Assembly (NCBI GenBank): GCA_944320795.1
Contig: CALUIU010000026.1
Location: 1-45,005 of the forward strand
DNA: 45,005 nucleotides
From: Candidatus Paraprevotella stercoravium
GTDB taxonomy: Bacteria > Bacteroidota > Bacteroidia > Bacteroidales > Bacteroidaceae
Direction of reading: 5' to 3'
Both the position numbers and the translations under genes were made by a program. Positions 29,102-39,034 of the stretch are shown here, piece after piece. Each line of letters starts with the position of its first letter. Position 1 is the stretch's first letter. The notes beneath the pieces were generated by a model. It saw only the letters and a list, made by a program, of their open reading frames with translations, did no database searches and was not told the origin of the DNA.

Positions 29102-30763
29102 ATGCTGAAATCTTTATTCATTCAGAACTATGCTCTGATCGACACGCTGAATATTGAGTTTGAAAGTGGCTTCTCGGTCATTACCGGCGAAACAGGTGCC
29201 GGAAAATCAATCATTCTGGGAGCCATCAACCTGCTGCTCGGACAACGGGCAGAAAACAAGTTTATCAAGAAGAACGCCAGCAAATGCACTATCGAGGCCG
29301 TATTCGACCTGTCGCGTTATGGCATGGAGGCTTTCTTCGAGCGCAACGATCTGGACTTTGACGGCGAATGCATCATCCGGCGCGAGATTTCAGCATCGGG
29401 CAAGAGTCGCACGTTCATCAACGACACCCCCGTTCCGCTGGCTCTGCTCAAGGAGTTGGGAGAAACGCTGATTGACATCCACTCACAGCATCAGAACCTG
29501 TTGCTCAACAAAGAGGATTTCCAGATGAATGTGGTGGACATCATGGCCAACAACCGGAAGGAACGTGAAGCGTATGCAGGTCTTTACAAAAAGTTCCGCA
29601 CCCTATCGGCCAACTTGAAAAAGGCCATTGAACAGGCAGAAAAAACCCGAGCCGAAGAGGATTATATCCGTTTCCAGCTAGAACAGCTGGAAGCCGCACA
29701 ACTTCAGCCCGGCGAACAGAAGGAACTGGAAAAGGAAGCGGAAATGCTGGAACATGCCGAAGACATCAAGCATGCCCTGTTCTCGGTAGACGCCAAACTG
29801 AACCACGAAGAGGAAGGTGTAGTAACCGTATTGCGGGAATGCCAGCACACGTTGCAGAATCTGCAGGACATGTATGCCCCGGCCGAGGAAATGGCCAGCC
29901 GTCTGCAAAGCTGCTATATAGAAGTAAAAGATCTGGCCAAGGAGATTGCCAGCGAAGCAGAACAGATTGAATACAATCCGGAACGCCAGAGTTATGTGAA
30001 TGAGCGCCTAAACACCATCTACTCGCTGCAGCAGAAACATCATGTTGACACTTTGGAGGAACTGATTGCATTACAGGAAGACTATACCCGACAATTGGAT
30101 AACATTGAGAACAGCGAAGCACATATCCAGCAGTTGGAACGCGAAAAGGATGCGGCCTTAGAGGAGGTCAAGAAGCAGGCAGCCGTGCTGACCGAACAAA
30201 GGAAACAAGCGGCCGTACTGATTGAATCAAAAATGAAGGAACTGCTCATACCTTTGGGTATTCCGAATGTGCGCTTCTGTATTGATCTCCAAAAGAAAGA
30301 TGAGCCGGATGAAAAGGGAATGGACAAGATTTCCTTCCTCTTCAGCGCCAACAAAAACGGCGAACTGCAACAAATAGCCCAGGTAGCATCAGGCGGAGAA
30401 ATAGCTCGCGTCATGCTTTCGCTCAAAGCGCTGATATCGGGGGCAGTAAAACTTCCTACTATCATTTTTGATGAGATTGATACGGGTGTTTCCGGCTATA
30501 TCGCCGAAAAGATGGCACATATCATGCAGGAAATGGGAGCCAGCAACCGCCAGGTGATCAGTATCACCCATCTGCCACAGATCGCTGCTTTAGGAGCCAC
30601 ACATTATAAGGTATATAAAGAAGATAACGAACAGGGAACCACCAGCCACATCATCCGTCTGAATCAAGAAGAACGGGTACAGGAAATTGCGCATATGCTG
30701 AGTGGAAGCACCTTAACAAGTGCAGCCATTAACAATGCAAAGGAATTATTAAACATGAAATAA
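29102..30763 (+). CDS. recN: DNA repair protein RecN
   Basis: 553 residues from the ATG at 29102 (a longer frame from 29057 adds 15 residues overlapping the DUF4835 end and is unlikely). SMC-like ATPase involved in double-strand break repair. Walker A is TGETGAGKS (28-36), followed by LLGQRAENKFIK; the middle holds a long coiled coil (about 160-360, Glu/Lys/Gln-rich); then the ABC signature VASGGEIARVMLS and Walker B IIFDEIDTGVSG, ending with SITHLPQIAALG. It starts 4 nt after DUF4835 and is followed after 1 nt by the TPR gene, so the three are translationally close. Confidence 0.95.
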   Translation: MLKSLFIQNYALIDTLNIEFESGFSVITGETGAGKSIILGAINLLLGQRAENKFIKKNASKCTIEAVFDLSRYGMEAFFERNDLDFDGECIIRREISASGKSRTFINDTPVPLALLKELGETLIDIHSQHQNLLLNKEDFQMNVVDIMANNRKEREAYAGLYKKFRTLSANLKKAIEQAEKTRAEEDYIRFQLEQLEAAQLQPGEQKELEKEAEMLEHAEDIKHALFSVDAKLNHEEEGVVTVLRECQHTLQNLQDMYAPAEEMASRLQSCYIEVKDLAKEIASEAEQIEYNPERQSYVNERLNTIYSLQQKHHVDTLEELIALQEDYTRQLDNIENSEAHIQQLEREKDAALEEVKKQAAVLTEQRKQAAVLIESKMKELLIPLGIPNVRFCIDLQKKDEPDEKGMDKISFLFSANKNGELQQIAQVASGGEIARVMLSLKALISGAVKLPTIIFDEIDTGVSGYIAEKMAHIMQEMGASNRQVISITHLPQIAALGATHYKVYKEDNEQGTTSHIIRLNQEERVQEIAHMLSGSTLTSAAINNAKELLNMK

Positions 30764-30764
30764 A

Positions 30765-32441
30765 ATGAGAAACAGAATAATAGGATTGCTAACAGTCGGA
30801 TTTCTTTTATCAGGTAACTTACAGGCACAATCACCGAAGTGGTACAAAAAAGCACAAAAGGCCCTACTAAGTATTGTCACATTTGATCAAAACAACCAGA
30901 TCCTGGCATCAGGCAATGGCTTTTTGGTTGATGACCACGGAACGGCACTAGCCAACTATAATCTATTCAAAGGAGCCTATAGAGCAAAAGTCGTAGACAG
31001 CAATGGCAAAGAACACGAAGTAAAATGGATTTGTGGAGCCAGTTCCCTGTATGATGTAGTGAAATTCAGCCTGGATACAGAAAAATCACAATCAGGAATC
31101 AAGGCCGCCGAGAAAAACGCGGAAAAAGGAGAAATAGTCTACCTCCTACCCTATGCCACTCAAAAGAAAAAAGACTGCAAAGCAGACAGCATTCTGAATA
31201 CTTCTCTCTTTAAAGACAAATATCATTATTATACCCTGTCGGGCAAACCAAACAAAATGATGGTTAATATTCCGGTGATGAACAGCGAAGGAGAGGCCAT
31301 TGCAATGCTACAGAGTTCCAGTGATGCAGAAAAGAACTATGCCATCTCCATCCGGTTTGGATATGACTTGACCACAAATGCCCTCTCTGCTTCAGATAAC
31401 GATCTGAACGCCATTCATATTGCTAAAATGCTACCTGAAGAAGAAACGGATGCAACCACATTCTTATACCTGACCTCTTCCAATGACAGTCTTTTATACC
31501 TCAATTACCTGAACCAGTATTTGGAGAAGTTTCCGAAAAAATACGAAGGCTATAGTACCGCAGCAGACTTCTACAGTCAGAGGGGAGATCTGGAAACAGC
31601 AGATAAATATATGCAGCTAGGTATGGAAAAGGCAGATGAAAAGGATCAGTTGCATTACGCATGGAGCAAACTGATCTACAATCTGAATATGTCTCCCGGT
31701 TACAAGGTATATAATGACTGGAACATGGAACGGGCATTGACTGAAGCTCAGCAGGCATACCAGAATAACCATCTGCCTATTTATCTGGTTCAGCAAGGAA
31801 ATTGTTTCTATGCGCTACACAAATATCAGGACGCTTACAACGTATACAGTGAGGTCAACAAGACAAATCTGAAATCAAGCGAAATCTATCTGTATGCAGC
31901 CCAATGTAAAAAGATGCTTCAGGCGCCAGCAGAGGAGATATTGGCCTTACAGGATTCTGCATTAAATATGCACTCAAAACCATATAAAGCAGAAGCGGCT
32001 CCTGCATTACTGGCACGAGCCAACACATACATGGAAATAAAAGAATACAAAAAGGCTGTTGTAGATCTAAATGAGTATGAATCTCTAAATTATGGAAACC
32101 TGAATGCCAATTTCTATTATCTGCGATCACAGGCAGAACTCAACGGAAAAATGTATGAACTGGCAGTACATGACATAGATAAGGCTACTAAATTAGAGCC
32201 CAAGAATCCTCTTCTATGGGCACAAAAGGCTGGTACTCTTTATGCGGTCGGCATGATTAATGACGCCATTAAAGCTGCACGTGAAAGCATTACGTTGAAT
32301 CCGGCATTCGCTGACGCGCACCGTATTCTTGGTATCTGCCTGATACAAAATGATCAGAGAGAAGAAGGGTTGTCCGCATTGAAAAGGGCCAAAGAATTAG
32401 GCGACAACCTGGCGGAAAGTCTGATTAATAACATAAAATAG
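30765..32441 (+). CDS. Protease-fold (inactive) plus TPR exported protein
   Basis: 558 residues with a signal peptide (MRNRIIGLLTVGFLLSGNLQ, then AQ). Residues about 25-190 look like a trypsin/HtrA-like barrel (ASGNGFLVDDHGTALANYNLF), but the catalytic set is gone: the His position is N66, the region of GNSGGP reads VNIPVMNSEGEA (no Ser nucleophile), while the Asp position, D97 in YDVVKFSL, remains. From about 240 to the end are TPR-type helical repeats (YEGYSTAADFYSQRGDLETA, NPLLWAQKAGTLYAVGMI). It is therefore probably a periplasmic scaffold or peptide-binding protein. It starts 1 nt after recN, and a strong bidirectional hairpin follows. Its link to recN is by position only. Confidence 0.8.
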   Translation: MRNRIIGLLTVGFLLSGNLQAQSPKWYKKAQKALLSIVTFDQNNQILASGNGFLVDDHGTALANYNLFKGAYRAKVVDSNGKEHEVKWICGASSLYDVVKFSLDTEKSQSGIKAAEKNAEKGEIVYLLPYATQKKKDCKADSILNTSLFKDKYHYYTLSGKPNKMMVNIPVMNSEGEAIAMLQSSSDAEKNYAISIRFGYDLTTNALSASDNDLNAIHIAKMLPEEETDATTFLYLTSSNDSLLYLNYLNQYLEKFPKKYEGYSTAADFYSQRGDLETADKYMQLGMEKADEKDQLHYAWSKLIYNLNMSPGYKVYNDWNMERALTEAQQAYQNNHLPIYLVQQGNCFYALHKYQDAYNVYSEVNKTNLKSSEIYLYAAQCKKMLQAPAEEILALQDSALNMHSKPYKAEAAPALLARANTYMEIKEYKKAVVDLNEYESLNYGNLNANFYYLRSQAELNGKMYELAVHDIDKATKLEPKNPLLWAQKAGTLYAVGMINDAIKAARESITLNPAFADAHRILGICLIQNDQREEGLSALKRAKELGDNLAESLINNIK

Positions 32442-32456
32442 CTGTTAAGTTCTAGT

Positions 32457-32507
32457 ATACAAAAGCCGCATTTTACTCTATGTTTGAGTAAAATGCGGCT
32501 TTTGTAT
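32457..32507. terminator. Bidirectional terminator between the dnaN operon and DUF368
   Basis: Perfect 22-bp arms at 32457-32478 and 32486-32507 with a 7-nt loop and A-rich/T-rich ends, so both the TPR gene (plus) and DUF368 (minus) can end here. Confidence 0.85.
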
Positions 32508-32559
32508 TGGCAAAAATAAAAGTCCAATCAGATGTCCTTAATCAACAGATTCTCGATCA

Positions 32560-33444
32560 TTACTTCTTCTGTGAGAGTTTCTCCAAAAAATAAACCAAGA
32601 AAAAGCCAATTATAGCAAGTACAATTGCTTCTGCTAAAAAGGCATTCGGCAAAATATTTTTTTCCAGTTCGAAGCCATCTGCCATAGCAATCTTTTCTTT
32701 CCAAGGCCATACTTTATTCAAGGAGCCCAACATAAAACCGGTCAAAAGAGCCAAAGTTGAATTACGAAAACGGACCAAAGCAAAAGAAAGTACTCTAGAA
32801 AAAGAGGTAATACCAATCAAGGCACCTGCAGCAAATACGAGCAAAACTTCAAACTTCAAGCCTTTTACGGCATCCATAATATAAAAATATTTGCCTAAAA
32901 GTACTAAAATGAAACTTCCCGAAATACCAGGTAAAATCATGGCACAAATGGCAATGACTCCACACAGGAAGATAAACAACAGATTACTGGGTGTCTCTGT
33001 CGGAGTGGCTACTGTAATATAATAGGCAACTGCAGCTCCTACAATAAATGAAGCCACAGTCTTTACGTTCCATTCTTTTATATCCTTGGAAACGAACCAG
33101 GTAGAAGCCAGAACCAAACCGAAGAAGAAAGCCCATACCATAATCGGATGCGTCACAAGCAACCAAGTAATCAGTTCTGCCAAGGAAAAAACACTGATTC
33201 CGATACCCAATAAAATAGAAAAAAGGAAATTGCCATTGATCGCTTTCCAGAAAGAAGGTATCTTCCCGGTAAAGAGCAGTTTAAGACTGTGTGCATTGAT
33301 ACTTTTGATCGAATTGATCAACTCATCATAAATACCTACGATAAAAGCAATCGTTCCTCCGGAAACGCCAGGAACAACGTCCGCAGCACCCATAGCCATA
33401 CCTTTCAGTGCCAACGTAACGTAATCTTTAATTGTTCGACTCAT
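32560..33444 (-). CDS. DUF368 membrane protein, probable undecaprenyl-phosphate translocase
   Basis: 294 residues from the ATG at 33444; the longer frame to 33543 begins within the rplT terminator region and lacks a plausible start. About eight or more hydrophobic segments mark a polytopic inner-membrane protein. The first part, GMAMGAADVVPGVSGGTIAFI, and the internal ICAMILPGISGSFILVLLGKY are the two repeated P-G-x-S-G motifs of DUF368. Family members (PopT-like) have been shown in other bacteria to recycle undecaprenyl phosphate across the membrane for peptidoglycan and other surface glycans; activity here is inferred. It lies downstream of rplT but after a terminator. Confidence 0.9.
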   Translation of the reverse strand: MSRTIKDYVTLALKGMAMGAADVVPGVSGGTIAFIVGIYDELINSIKSINAHSLKLLFTGKIPSFWKAINGNFLFSILLGIGISVFSLAELITWLLVTHPIMVWAFFFGLVLASTWFVSKDIKEWNVKTVASFIVGAAVAYYITVATPTETPSNLLFIFLCGVIAICAMILPGISGSFILVLLGKYFYIMDAVKGLKFEVLLVFAAGALIGITSFSRVLSFALVRFRNSTLALLTGFMLGSLNKVWPWKEKIAMADGFELEKNILPNAFLAEAIVLAIIGFFLVYFLEKLSQKK

Positions 33445-33473
33445 AGTTAAAAAGAATTTGTTTGTAAGATTAT

Positions 33474-33481
33474 TAAAGATA
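33474..33481 (-). promoter_or_regulatory. Possible -7 box of DUF368
   Basis: Minus strand TATCTTTA (33481-33474), 30 nt before the chosen ATG. No clear -33 box, so tentative. Confidence 0.35.
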
Positions 33482-33510
33482 TTAATTATAATTCTTCCTG
33501 AGTATAAAGT

Positions 33511-33547
33511 ATAAAAGGGTGATCTGTAACAAATACAGATCACCCCT
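33511..33547 (-). terminator. Terminator of thrS-infC-rpmI-rplT
   Basis: Arms GGGTGATCTGTA (33517-33528) and TACAGATCACCC (33534-33545), 5-nt loop, TTTT on the minus strand at 33516-33513. It lies about 30 nt after the rplT stop. Confidence 0.85.
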
Positions 33548-33576
33548 TATCGTAAATCTTTAAAAGTCTTTCAAGC

Positions 33577-33921
33577 TTACTTTACTTTAGCAACAATAGC
33601 CTTGAATGCCTCAGGATGATTTACAGCCAGATCGGCCAAAACCTTACGGTTAATCTCGATACCAGCCTTATGCAAAGCACCCATCAACTGAGAGTATGAC
33701 ATACCCTCCAGACGTGCAGCTGCGTTGATACGCTGAATCCACAGAGCACGGAAGCTGCGTTTCTTGTTACGACGGTCACGGAAAGCGTAAGTCAAACCTT
33801 TCTCCCAAGTATTCTTGGCTACGGTCCATACATTCTTACGAGCTCCGTAGTAACCTCTGGTTAAACCTAAAATTTTCTTTCTTTTTGCTCTAGAAGCAAC
33901 ATGATTTACTGATCTTGGCAT
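33577..33921 (-). CDS. rplT: 50S ribosomal protein L20
   Basis: 114 residues from the ATG at 33921 ([18 protein letters not shown]); the in-frame extension to 33957 is not part of the family. L20 binds 23S rRNA early in large-subunit assembly and represses its own operon in other bacteria. The basic N-terminal arm and the globular [22 protein letters not shown] region are typical. It is the last gene of infC-rpmI-rplT, 108 nt after rpmI. I did not find an obvious L20-binding pseudoknot, but leaders this short in the phylum have not been well described. Confidence 0.97.
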   Translation of the reverse strand: MPRSVNHVASRAKRKKILGLTRGYYGARKNVWTVAKNTWEKGLTYAFRDRRNKKRSFRALWIQRINAAARLEGMSYSQLMGALHKAGIEINRKVLADLAVNHPEAFKAIVAKVK

Positions 33922-34029
33922 AATTTTTAATCTTTTTGAATGGTTAGCGCCGCTCAAAATCTTGAAGAGCGAACTTTAGGCTAAATCATTCGGTTAATAA
34001 ATTTAAAATAGTTTACCGCATTTAAGAAA

Positions 34030-34227
34030 TTAACGTAAGCAAAGCAACTCGCGAACCTGCTTCAGGTCAGCCTTTACCACGATATCATCGTGAACGAGGT
34101 TTCTTTTACGCTTCTTTGATTTCTTAGTCAAGATGTGACTGTGAAATGCATGATGTCTTTTTACTTTACCGGTTCCGGTAAGAGCGAATCTTTTTTTAGC
34201 ACCGGAATTAGTCTTAACTTTTGGCAT
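34030..34227 (-). CDS. rpmI: 50S ribosomal protein L35
   Basis: 65 residues, standard length. Highly basic, starting [20 protein letters not shown] with the Gly-Lys-Val-Lys-Arg core and the [12 protein letters not shown] segment typical of L35, a late-assembling large-subunit protein. It lies 75 nt after infC and 108 nt before rplT in the usual order. Confidence 0.97.
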   Translation of the reverse strand: MPKVKTNSGAKKRFALTGTGKVKRHHAFHSHILTKKSKKRKRNLVHDDIVVKADLKQVRELLCLR

Positions 34228-34302
34228 TTTGTTTAAATTTTAAATTATTATTAATATTAGTGGCAACGCATATACCAGGGCGTTACGCACGTTCTTTTTC
34301 TT

Positions 34303-34941
34303 TTACTCGCCTTCTACCCTTGGTCCCTGATATTCCTTTGGAGCATTAGCCTTAGGCTGAGCCTTCTCGGCTTTAACTACAGGCTGGGCAGAGACTGTCT
34401 TGTCAGCCTTCTTAGCACCTAATTTCTTTGGCGCAATGAAGATAGTCATACGTTTTCCTTCCAGGACCGGCATCTGCTCAACACGACCATATTCTTCCAG
34501 ATCATTCGCGAAACGCAACAAAAGCACTTCACCTTGCTCCTTGAAAAGAATACTTCTTCCTTTAAAGAATACGTATGCCTTAACTTTGTCTCCGTCAGAA
34601 AGAAATCCCTGAGCATGTTTCAGTTTGAAATTGTAGTCATGGTCATCAGTCTGAGGTCCGAATCGGATTTCCTTGACATCAACCTTAACCTGCTTGGCCT
34701 TCATCTCTTTCTGGCGTTTTTTCTGCTGATAAAGGAACTTGCTATAGTCTATCAAACGACAAACAGGAGGAGTGGCATTCGGTGAAATTTCTACCAGGTC
34801 AACTCCTTGGCTCTCGGCTAACTGCAACGCTTTACTCGTTGGCATGACAGTTGACTCAATTTCATCGCCCACAATACGGACTTCACGCACACGTATCTGT
34901 TCATTGACACGATATTGCTGCTTCAAATTGTCTTTCTTCAT
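34303..34941 (-). CDS. infC: Translation initiation factor IF-3 with C-terminal extension
   Basis: 212 residues. IF-3 binds the 30S subunit, blocks premature 50S joining and proofreads start codon choice. The N domain ([18 protein letters not shown]), linker ([14 protein letters not shown]) and C domain ([22 protein letters not shown]) are complete by about residue 172. About 40 further residues, rich in Lys, Ala, Pro and Gln, extend beyond the E. coli C terminus and look disordered. The start at 34941 is a normal ATG rather than the rare AUU start used for autoregulation in enterobacteria, so that feedback loop is probably absent. It lies 72 nt downstream of thrS with a possible own promoter. 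Confidence 0.95.
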   Translation of the reverse strand: MKKDNLKQQYRVNEQIRVREVRIVGDEIESTVMPTSKALQLAESQGVDLVEISPNATPPVCRLIDYSKFLYQQKKRQKEMKAKQVKVDVKEIRFGPQTDDHDYNFKLKHAQGFLSDGDKVKAYVFFKGRSILFKEQGEVLLLRFANDLEEYGRVEQMPVLEGKRMTIFIAPKKLGAKKADKTVSAQPVVKAEKAQPKANAPKEYQGPRVEGE

Positions 34942-35008
34942 TAATTCTAAATGATGTTCTCTTCTGTTTTTTGATTGATTAATAAACTAAGTTCTTTATT
35001 TGTGGCGA

Positions 35009-35016
35009 CAAAGTTA
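35009..35016 (-). promoter_or_regulatory. -7 box of a possible infC promoter
   Basis: Minus strand TAACTTTG (35016-35009), overlapping the thrS stop, about 68 nt before the infC ATG. It could give separate transcription of infC-rpmI-rplT. Confidence 0.45.
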
Positions 35017-36957
35017 GTAATTATTTAGCATATTACGCACTTCTTCGTTGATTTTCTTTGCAAAATCTTCAAATTTCATGCTTCCTTGGTCACCTTCACC
35101 ACGTTTTCTTACAGAAACGGTGCCTTCTGCTGCCTCTTTCTCACCAACAATCAGCATATAAGGAATACGCTTCATTTCATTGTCACGAATCTTGCGTCCG
35201 ATCTTTTCATTACGATCATCCACAATAGCACGCACGTCCTGCTCGTCGAAATATGCCTGCAACTGCTTGGCATAATCATTGAATTTCTCTGAAATAGGCA
35301 GGATAGCCACCTGATCCGGAGTCAACCACAATGGGAACTGTCCGGCAGTATGCTCAATCAGCACAGCACAGAAACGCTCCATAGATCCGAATGGTGCACG
35401 GTGAACCATTACAGGGCGATGCTTCTGATTGTCTTCTCCGGTATATTCCAACTGGAAGCGCTCCGGCAAGTTATAGTCTACCTGAATAGTACCCAACTGC
35501 CATCTACGTCCCAATGCATCCTTCACCATAAAGTCAAGTTTCGGACCATAGAAAGCAGCCTCTCCGTACTCTACGCGTGCCGGCAGGCCCTTTTCCTTAC
35601 AAGCTTCAATAATGGCGTTTTCGGCAGCATTCCATACTTCTTCTGAACCGATATACTTTTCTGTATTGTTCGGGTCACGCAATGAAATCTGTGCCTCGAA
35701 GTTTTCGAAATCCAATGCCTTGAAGATAATCTGAATGATCTCCATAACACGGATAAACTCATCCTTCACCTGATCCGGACGACAGAAGATATGCGCGTCA
35801 TCCTGAGTAAAGCTACGTACACGGGTCAGTCCGTGCAACTCACCGCTCTGCTCATAACGGTAAACCGTACCGAATTCTGCGATACGCAATGGAAGATCTT
35901 TGTAAGAACGCGGTTTCCATGCGAAAATCTCGCAGTGATGAGGACAGTTCATTGGCTTCAGCATATATTCTTCACCCTCTTCCGGAGTATGAATAGGCTG
36001 GAAGGAGTCCTTACCATAGTGTGCATAGTGACCAGAAGTTACATAAAGGTTCTTACCTCCGATATGCGGAGTGATTACCTGCTGATAACCATAACGTTTC
36101 TGGATTTTCTTCAGGAAGTCTTCCAAACGTAAGCGCAAAGCAGTACCCTTCGGCAACCAGATAGGCAAACCTTTACCTACGCGCTCTGAGAACATGAACA
36201 GTTCCATTTCCTTACCGATCTTACGGTGATCGCGTTTCTTGGCCTCTTCTACCAATGCCAGATATTCATCGAGCAATTTCTTTTTCGGGAAAGAAACGGC
36301 ATAGACACGAGTCATCTGCGGACGCTTCTCATCGCCACGCCAATAAGCCGAAGACACGGCCATCACTTTCACAGCCTTAATCGGAGCTGTAGAAAGAAGG
36401 TGCGGACCACGGCACAAATCCGTAAAGTTACCCTGAGTGTAGGTAGAGATGTGTCCGTCTTCCAGTTCCTCAATCAACTCATTCTTATAAGTCTGTCCTT
36501 TCTCTGTAAAGAAGGCTAAAGCATCAGCCTTAGAGATCTCCTGACGTACAACAGCTTCCTTGCGCTGAGCCACTTCAATCATTTTCTTCTCGATCTGAGC
36601 AAAGTCAGCTTCACGAATTACCACTCCCTGCGGAGGCATTACGTCATAATAGAAACCATTCTCAATAGCAGGACCGATTCCGAACTGCATACCCGGATAG
36701 AGTTCCTGCAAAGCTTCTGCCAACAAGTGAGCTGAAGTATGCCAGAAAGCATGTTTTCCTTCGGGAGATTCCCATTTGTAGAATACAATTGAAGCATCTT
36801 CCTGAATAGGTCTGTTCAGCTCAACGATTTCACCGTTTACACTGCAAACCAAAACATCCTGTGCCAAACGGCTGGAAATGCTTTCTGCTATCTGTAAACC
36901 TGTAACACCGCTCTCAAATTCGCGAACGGAGTTGTCTGGAAAAGTAATTTTTATCAT
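35014..36957 (-). CDS. thrS: Threonyl-tRNA synthetase
   Basis: 647 residues from the ATG at 36957 (an adjacent ATG at 36960 adds one Met). Class II synthetase: N-terminal TGS domain ([14 protein letters not shown]), editing domain with the [11 protein letters not shown] motif, catalytic core with the zinc cysteine in [12 protein letters not shown], and motif 2 [20 protein letters not shown], then the anticodon-binding domain. It charges tRNA-Thr and hydrolyses mischarged Ser-tRNA-Thr. It heads thrS-infC-rpmI-rplT and has its own promoter, 97 nt after the stop of the TPR gene. No T-box or operator-like leader was recognised. Confidence 0.97.
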   Translation of the reverse strand: MIKITFPDNSVREFESGVTGLQIAESISSRLAQDVLVCSVNGEIVELNRPIQEDASIVFYKWESPEGKHAFWHTSAHLLAEALQELYPGMQFGIGPAIENGFYYDVMPPQGVVIREADFAQIEKKMIEVAQRKEAVVRQEISKADALAFFTEKGQTYKNELIEELEDGHISTYTQGNFTDLCRGPHLLSTAPIKAVKVMAVSSAYWRGDEKRPQMTRVYAVSFPKKKLLDEYLALVEEAKKRDHRKIGKEMELFMFSERVGKGLPIWLPKGTALRLRLEDFLKKIQKRYGYQQVITPHIGGKNLYVTSGHYAHYGKDSFQPIHTPEEGEEYMLKPMNCPHHCEIFAWKPRSYKDLPLRIAEFGTVYRYEQSGELHGLTRVRSFTQDDAHIFCRPDQVKDEFIRVMEIIQIIFKALDFENFEAQISLRDPNNTEKYIGSEEVWNAAENAIIEACKEKGLPARVEYGEAAFYGPKLDFMVKDALGRRWQLGTIQVDYNLPERFQLEYTGEDNQKHRPVMVHRAPFGSMERFCAVLIEHTAGQFPLWLTPDQVAILPISEKFNDYAKQLQAYFDEQDVRAIVDDRNEKIGRKIRDNEMKRIPYMLIVGEKEAAEGTVSVRKRGEGDQGSMKFEDFAKKINEEVRNMLNNY

Positions 36958-36982
36958 CATTCTTAAAGATTTGTTCTAAATG

Positions 36983-37011
36983 CAAAAATACTACTTTTTT
37001 TACGAAAACAA
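36983..37011 (-). promoter_or_regulatory. Promoter of thrS
   Basis: Minus strand: TTG (37011-37009), 18 nt, TATTTTTG (36990-36983), about 26 nt before the ATG. Confidence 0.6.
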
Positions 37012-37053
37012 GATTTTATCTGAAAAAAAGGCGTTGTACAACATCAAGAAAAT

Positions 37054-39027
37054 CTACTTCCGATAATCAGCATACTTCTTAATAAGACTATAAGAGTCAT
37101 AAAGACCTAATTCTCCGGCATGACTCAAGTCTGAAACTGCTTGCTGAAATTTCTCCTGCCTGATTCGTGCAATACCTCTATTAAAGAGTGCTTCGGCAAA
37201 ATCCGGATCTATCTCCAATGCCTTTGTAAAAGCCTCTTCTGCCTTAACATAGTTCTGTTCCTGTAAGTAGATGTATCCTATATTATAATAAGCGAACTTA
37301 AAATCCGGAATGTTACGTACCACAAATTCCAAATCAGACAATGCGGCATTATAACCGATTTGCAATGCGGCCGCAGACTTTCTCTGACCAGTTCCGGCAA
37401 ATGCTTCCATTTGACGGATTTTAATCTGTGCCCGTAAGAAATACCCTATAAAATTATCTGAATCAGACTCCAGATATTTATTGGCATCATCCATTGCAGC
37501 ATCATAATTCTGTACGGTATAATATTCGAAAGCACGCTCCAGATAAAGTTCCACTGGCGGATTCAATTCATTAAGCTTTTGGGCCAATGTTTCCAGCCGG
37601 GCAAAATGCTGCTCTACCAAAGCGCGGTCCAACGTTTGCTCATGATTCGCCAAAGCCACCTGTTGCGACAGCCAACCCGTTTTATTCAACCGTTCTAATT
37701 CCGGGTGATAAGCTATCGAGCGCTCAACGCCAATTCGCTGCGGATGGAAAGTCAGTACAAACATAGCTTCTGGACGCATCTCCACTTGTTTATTCTGAAT
37801 CTTACCCCGATACGCACTACTGTATTTTTGAGCATAAACGACTGTATCTTCTTCAACCAACTTGTCATAATCATTCATATCCCGATCACTTTTCTTTCGG
37901 GTTTTGGTTGAAGAATTAAACTTCTTACCCTGATAACGAGCCTCCATTTGAGCCTTCATAACCTTAAACTCATCTTTCTCCGCTCCGTTAACATCTCCAA
38001 GTTTCCGTCGGATAGACGCTCTCATTTGATATCCCGTCCAAAAAGTAGGATATTCTTTTATCACGGCCGAAAGGTCTTTCAATGCTCCACGATAATCACC
38101 GGTATTATTACGCATCAGCGCCCGATTGAAGAGCGCAATCATATTATCGGGTTCAACTTCAAGAACGAAATTAAAGTCCTCTATAGCCCGATTATCATCA
38201 CCGACCTGCGCCCGTAACAATCCACGGTTGAAATGTGCGATATAACTTTTCGAGTCTACCTCGATTGCTTCATCATAATCACTCATTGCTCCTCGAAGAT
38301 TGCGCTGATGGTATCGCGCTAAAGCCCGGTTTACATAATTGTTTACATTACGTTTGTTAATAGAAATAGCCTGTGTAAGTTGTTCTTCTCCTTTTTTATA
38401 GTCTTTGCGATTTAAGCTGATCAATGCCAACATCTCCCATACACGCTCATCATACCGGTCATATTCCAAAGCCTGATTCAAAGCTTTTTCGGCCAACAAA
38501 GTATCCTTTTTCTGAAAAGCGACCTGAGCTTTAACCGTATAAAACTGTGCATCATCCGGCCATTTACCAATCACAGAGTCCAAGCTATTCATCGCCAGAT
38601 CATAATGTTCAGTTTCCGCTTCACACAATATATAATTATACCATCCGTTACGGTTGTCCGGTTCCAGTTTCAGCAACTTTTGATAAGCCAGTCGAGCCTC
38701 TTCATATTGTTTCAAATTAATCAGGCACAACCCTTGCAGTTCATAATTTCGAGCCACGAAAGGATTCTTCTCCACTGCCACCTTGCAATCTTCTGAAGCT
38801 CCCGAAAAATCTTCCAAATAAAATTTGGCCAAACCACGATAGAAATAAGGCTCTGAGAGATATGGTTTCGCGTTGATCACCATATTAAAATACTGCATGG
38901 ACAGAACGTAATCCTCATAATAAAGAGCATTACGCCCCATCAGCATCACCCGTTCCGCATTTATCTGCGACCAGCTCAATTGCGGACAGGCAAACAGTAG
39001 AAACAGCGCCTTCTTAAAATGCAACAT
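37054..39027 (-). CDS. Exported TPR repeat protein
   Basis: 657 residues with a signal peptide (MLHFKKALFLLFACPQLSWS). From about residue 25 to 365 there are consecutive TPR units (YYEDYVLSMQYFNMVINAKP, NPFVARNYELQGLCLINLKQ), and a second TPR block runs from about 485 to the end. The two blocks are separated by a linker rich in Lys, Arg and Ser (SSTKTRKKSDRDMND) and a region with no repeats. TPR proteins are protein-interaction scaffolds; the partner is unknown. It starts 7 nt after the def stop and is co-transcribed with ruvX and def, an arrangement I regard as typical of Bacteroidales. Confidence 0.88.
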   Translation of the reverse strand: MLHFKKALFLLFACPQLSWSQINAERVMLMGRNALYYEDYVLSMQYFNMVINAKPYLSEPYFYRGLAKFYLEDFSGASEDCKVAVEKNPFVARNYELQGLCLINLKQYEEARLAYQKLLKLEPDNRNGWYNYILCEAETEHYDLAMNSLDSVIGKWPDDAQFYTVKAQVAFQKKDTLLAEKALNQALEYDRYDERVWEMLALISLNRKDYKKGEEQLTQAISINKRNVNNYVNRALARYHQRNLRGAMSDYDEAIEVDSKSYIAHFNRGLLRAQVGDDNRAIEDFNFVLEVEPDNMIALFNRALMRNNTGDYRGALKDLSAVIKEYPTFWTGYQMRASIRRKLGDVNGAEKDEFKVMKAQMEARYQGKKFNSSTKTRKKSDRDMNDYDKLVEEDTVVYAQKYSSAYRGKIQNKQVEMRPEAMFVLTFHPQRIGVERSIAYHPELERLNKTGWLSQQVALANHEQTLDRALVEQHFARLETLAQKLNELNPPVELYLERAFEYYTVQNYDAAMDDANKYLESDSDNFIGYFLRAQIKIRQMEAFAGTGQRKSAAALQIGYNAALSDLEFVVRNIPDFKFAYYNIGYIYLQEQNYVKAEEAFTKALEIDPDFAEALFNRGIARIRQEKFQQAVSDLSHAGELGLYDSYSLIKKYADYRK

Positions 39028-39034
39028 TCAGTAA

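Noticed and set aside
34942-35013. L20/IF-3 leader riboswitch-like element
   Set aside because: The leader is short and AT-rich and I could not draw a convincing conserved pseudoknot.
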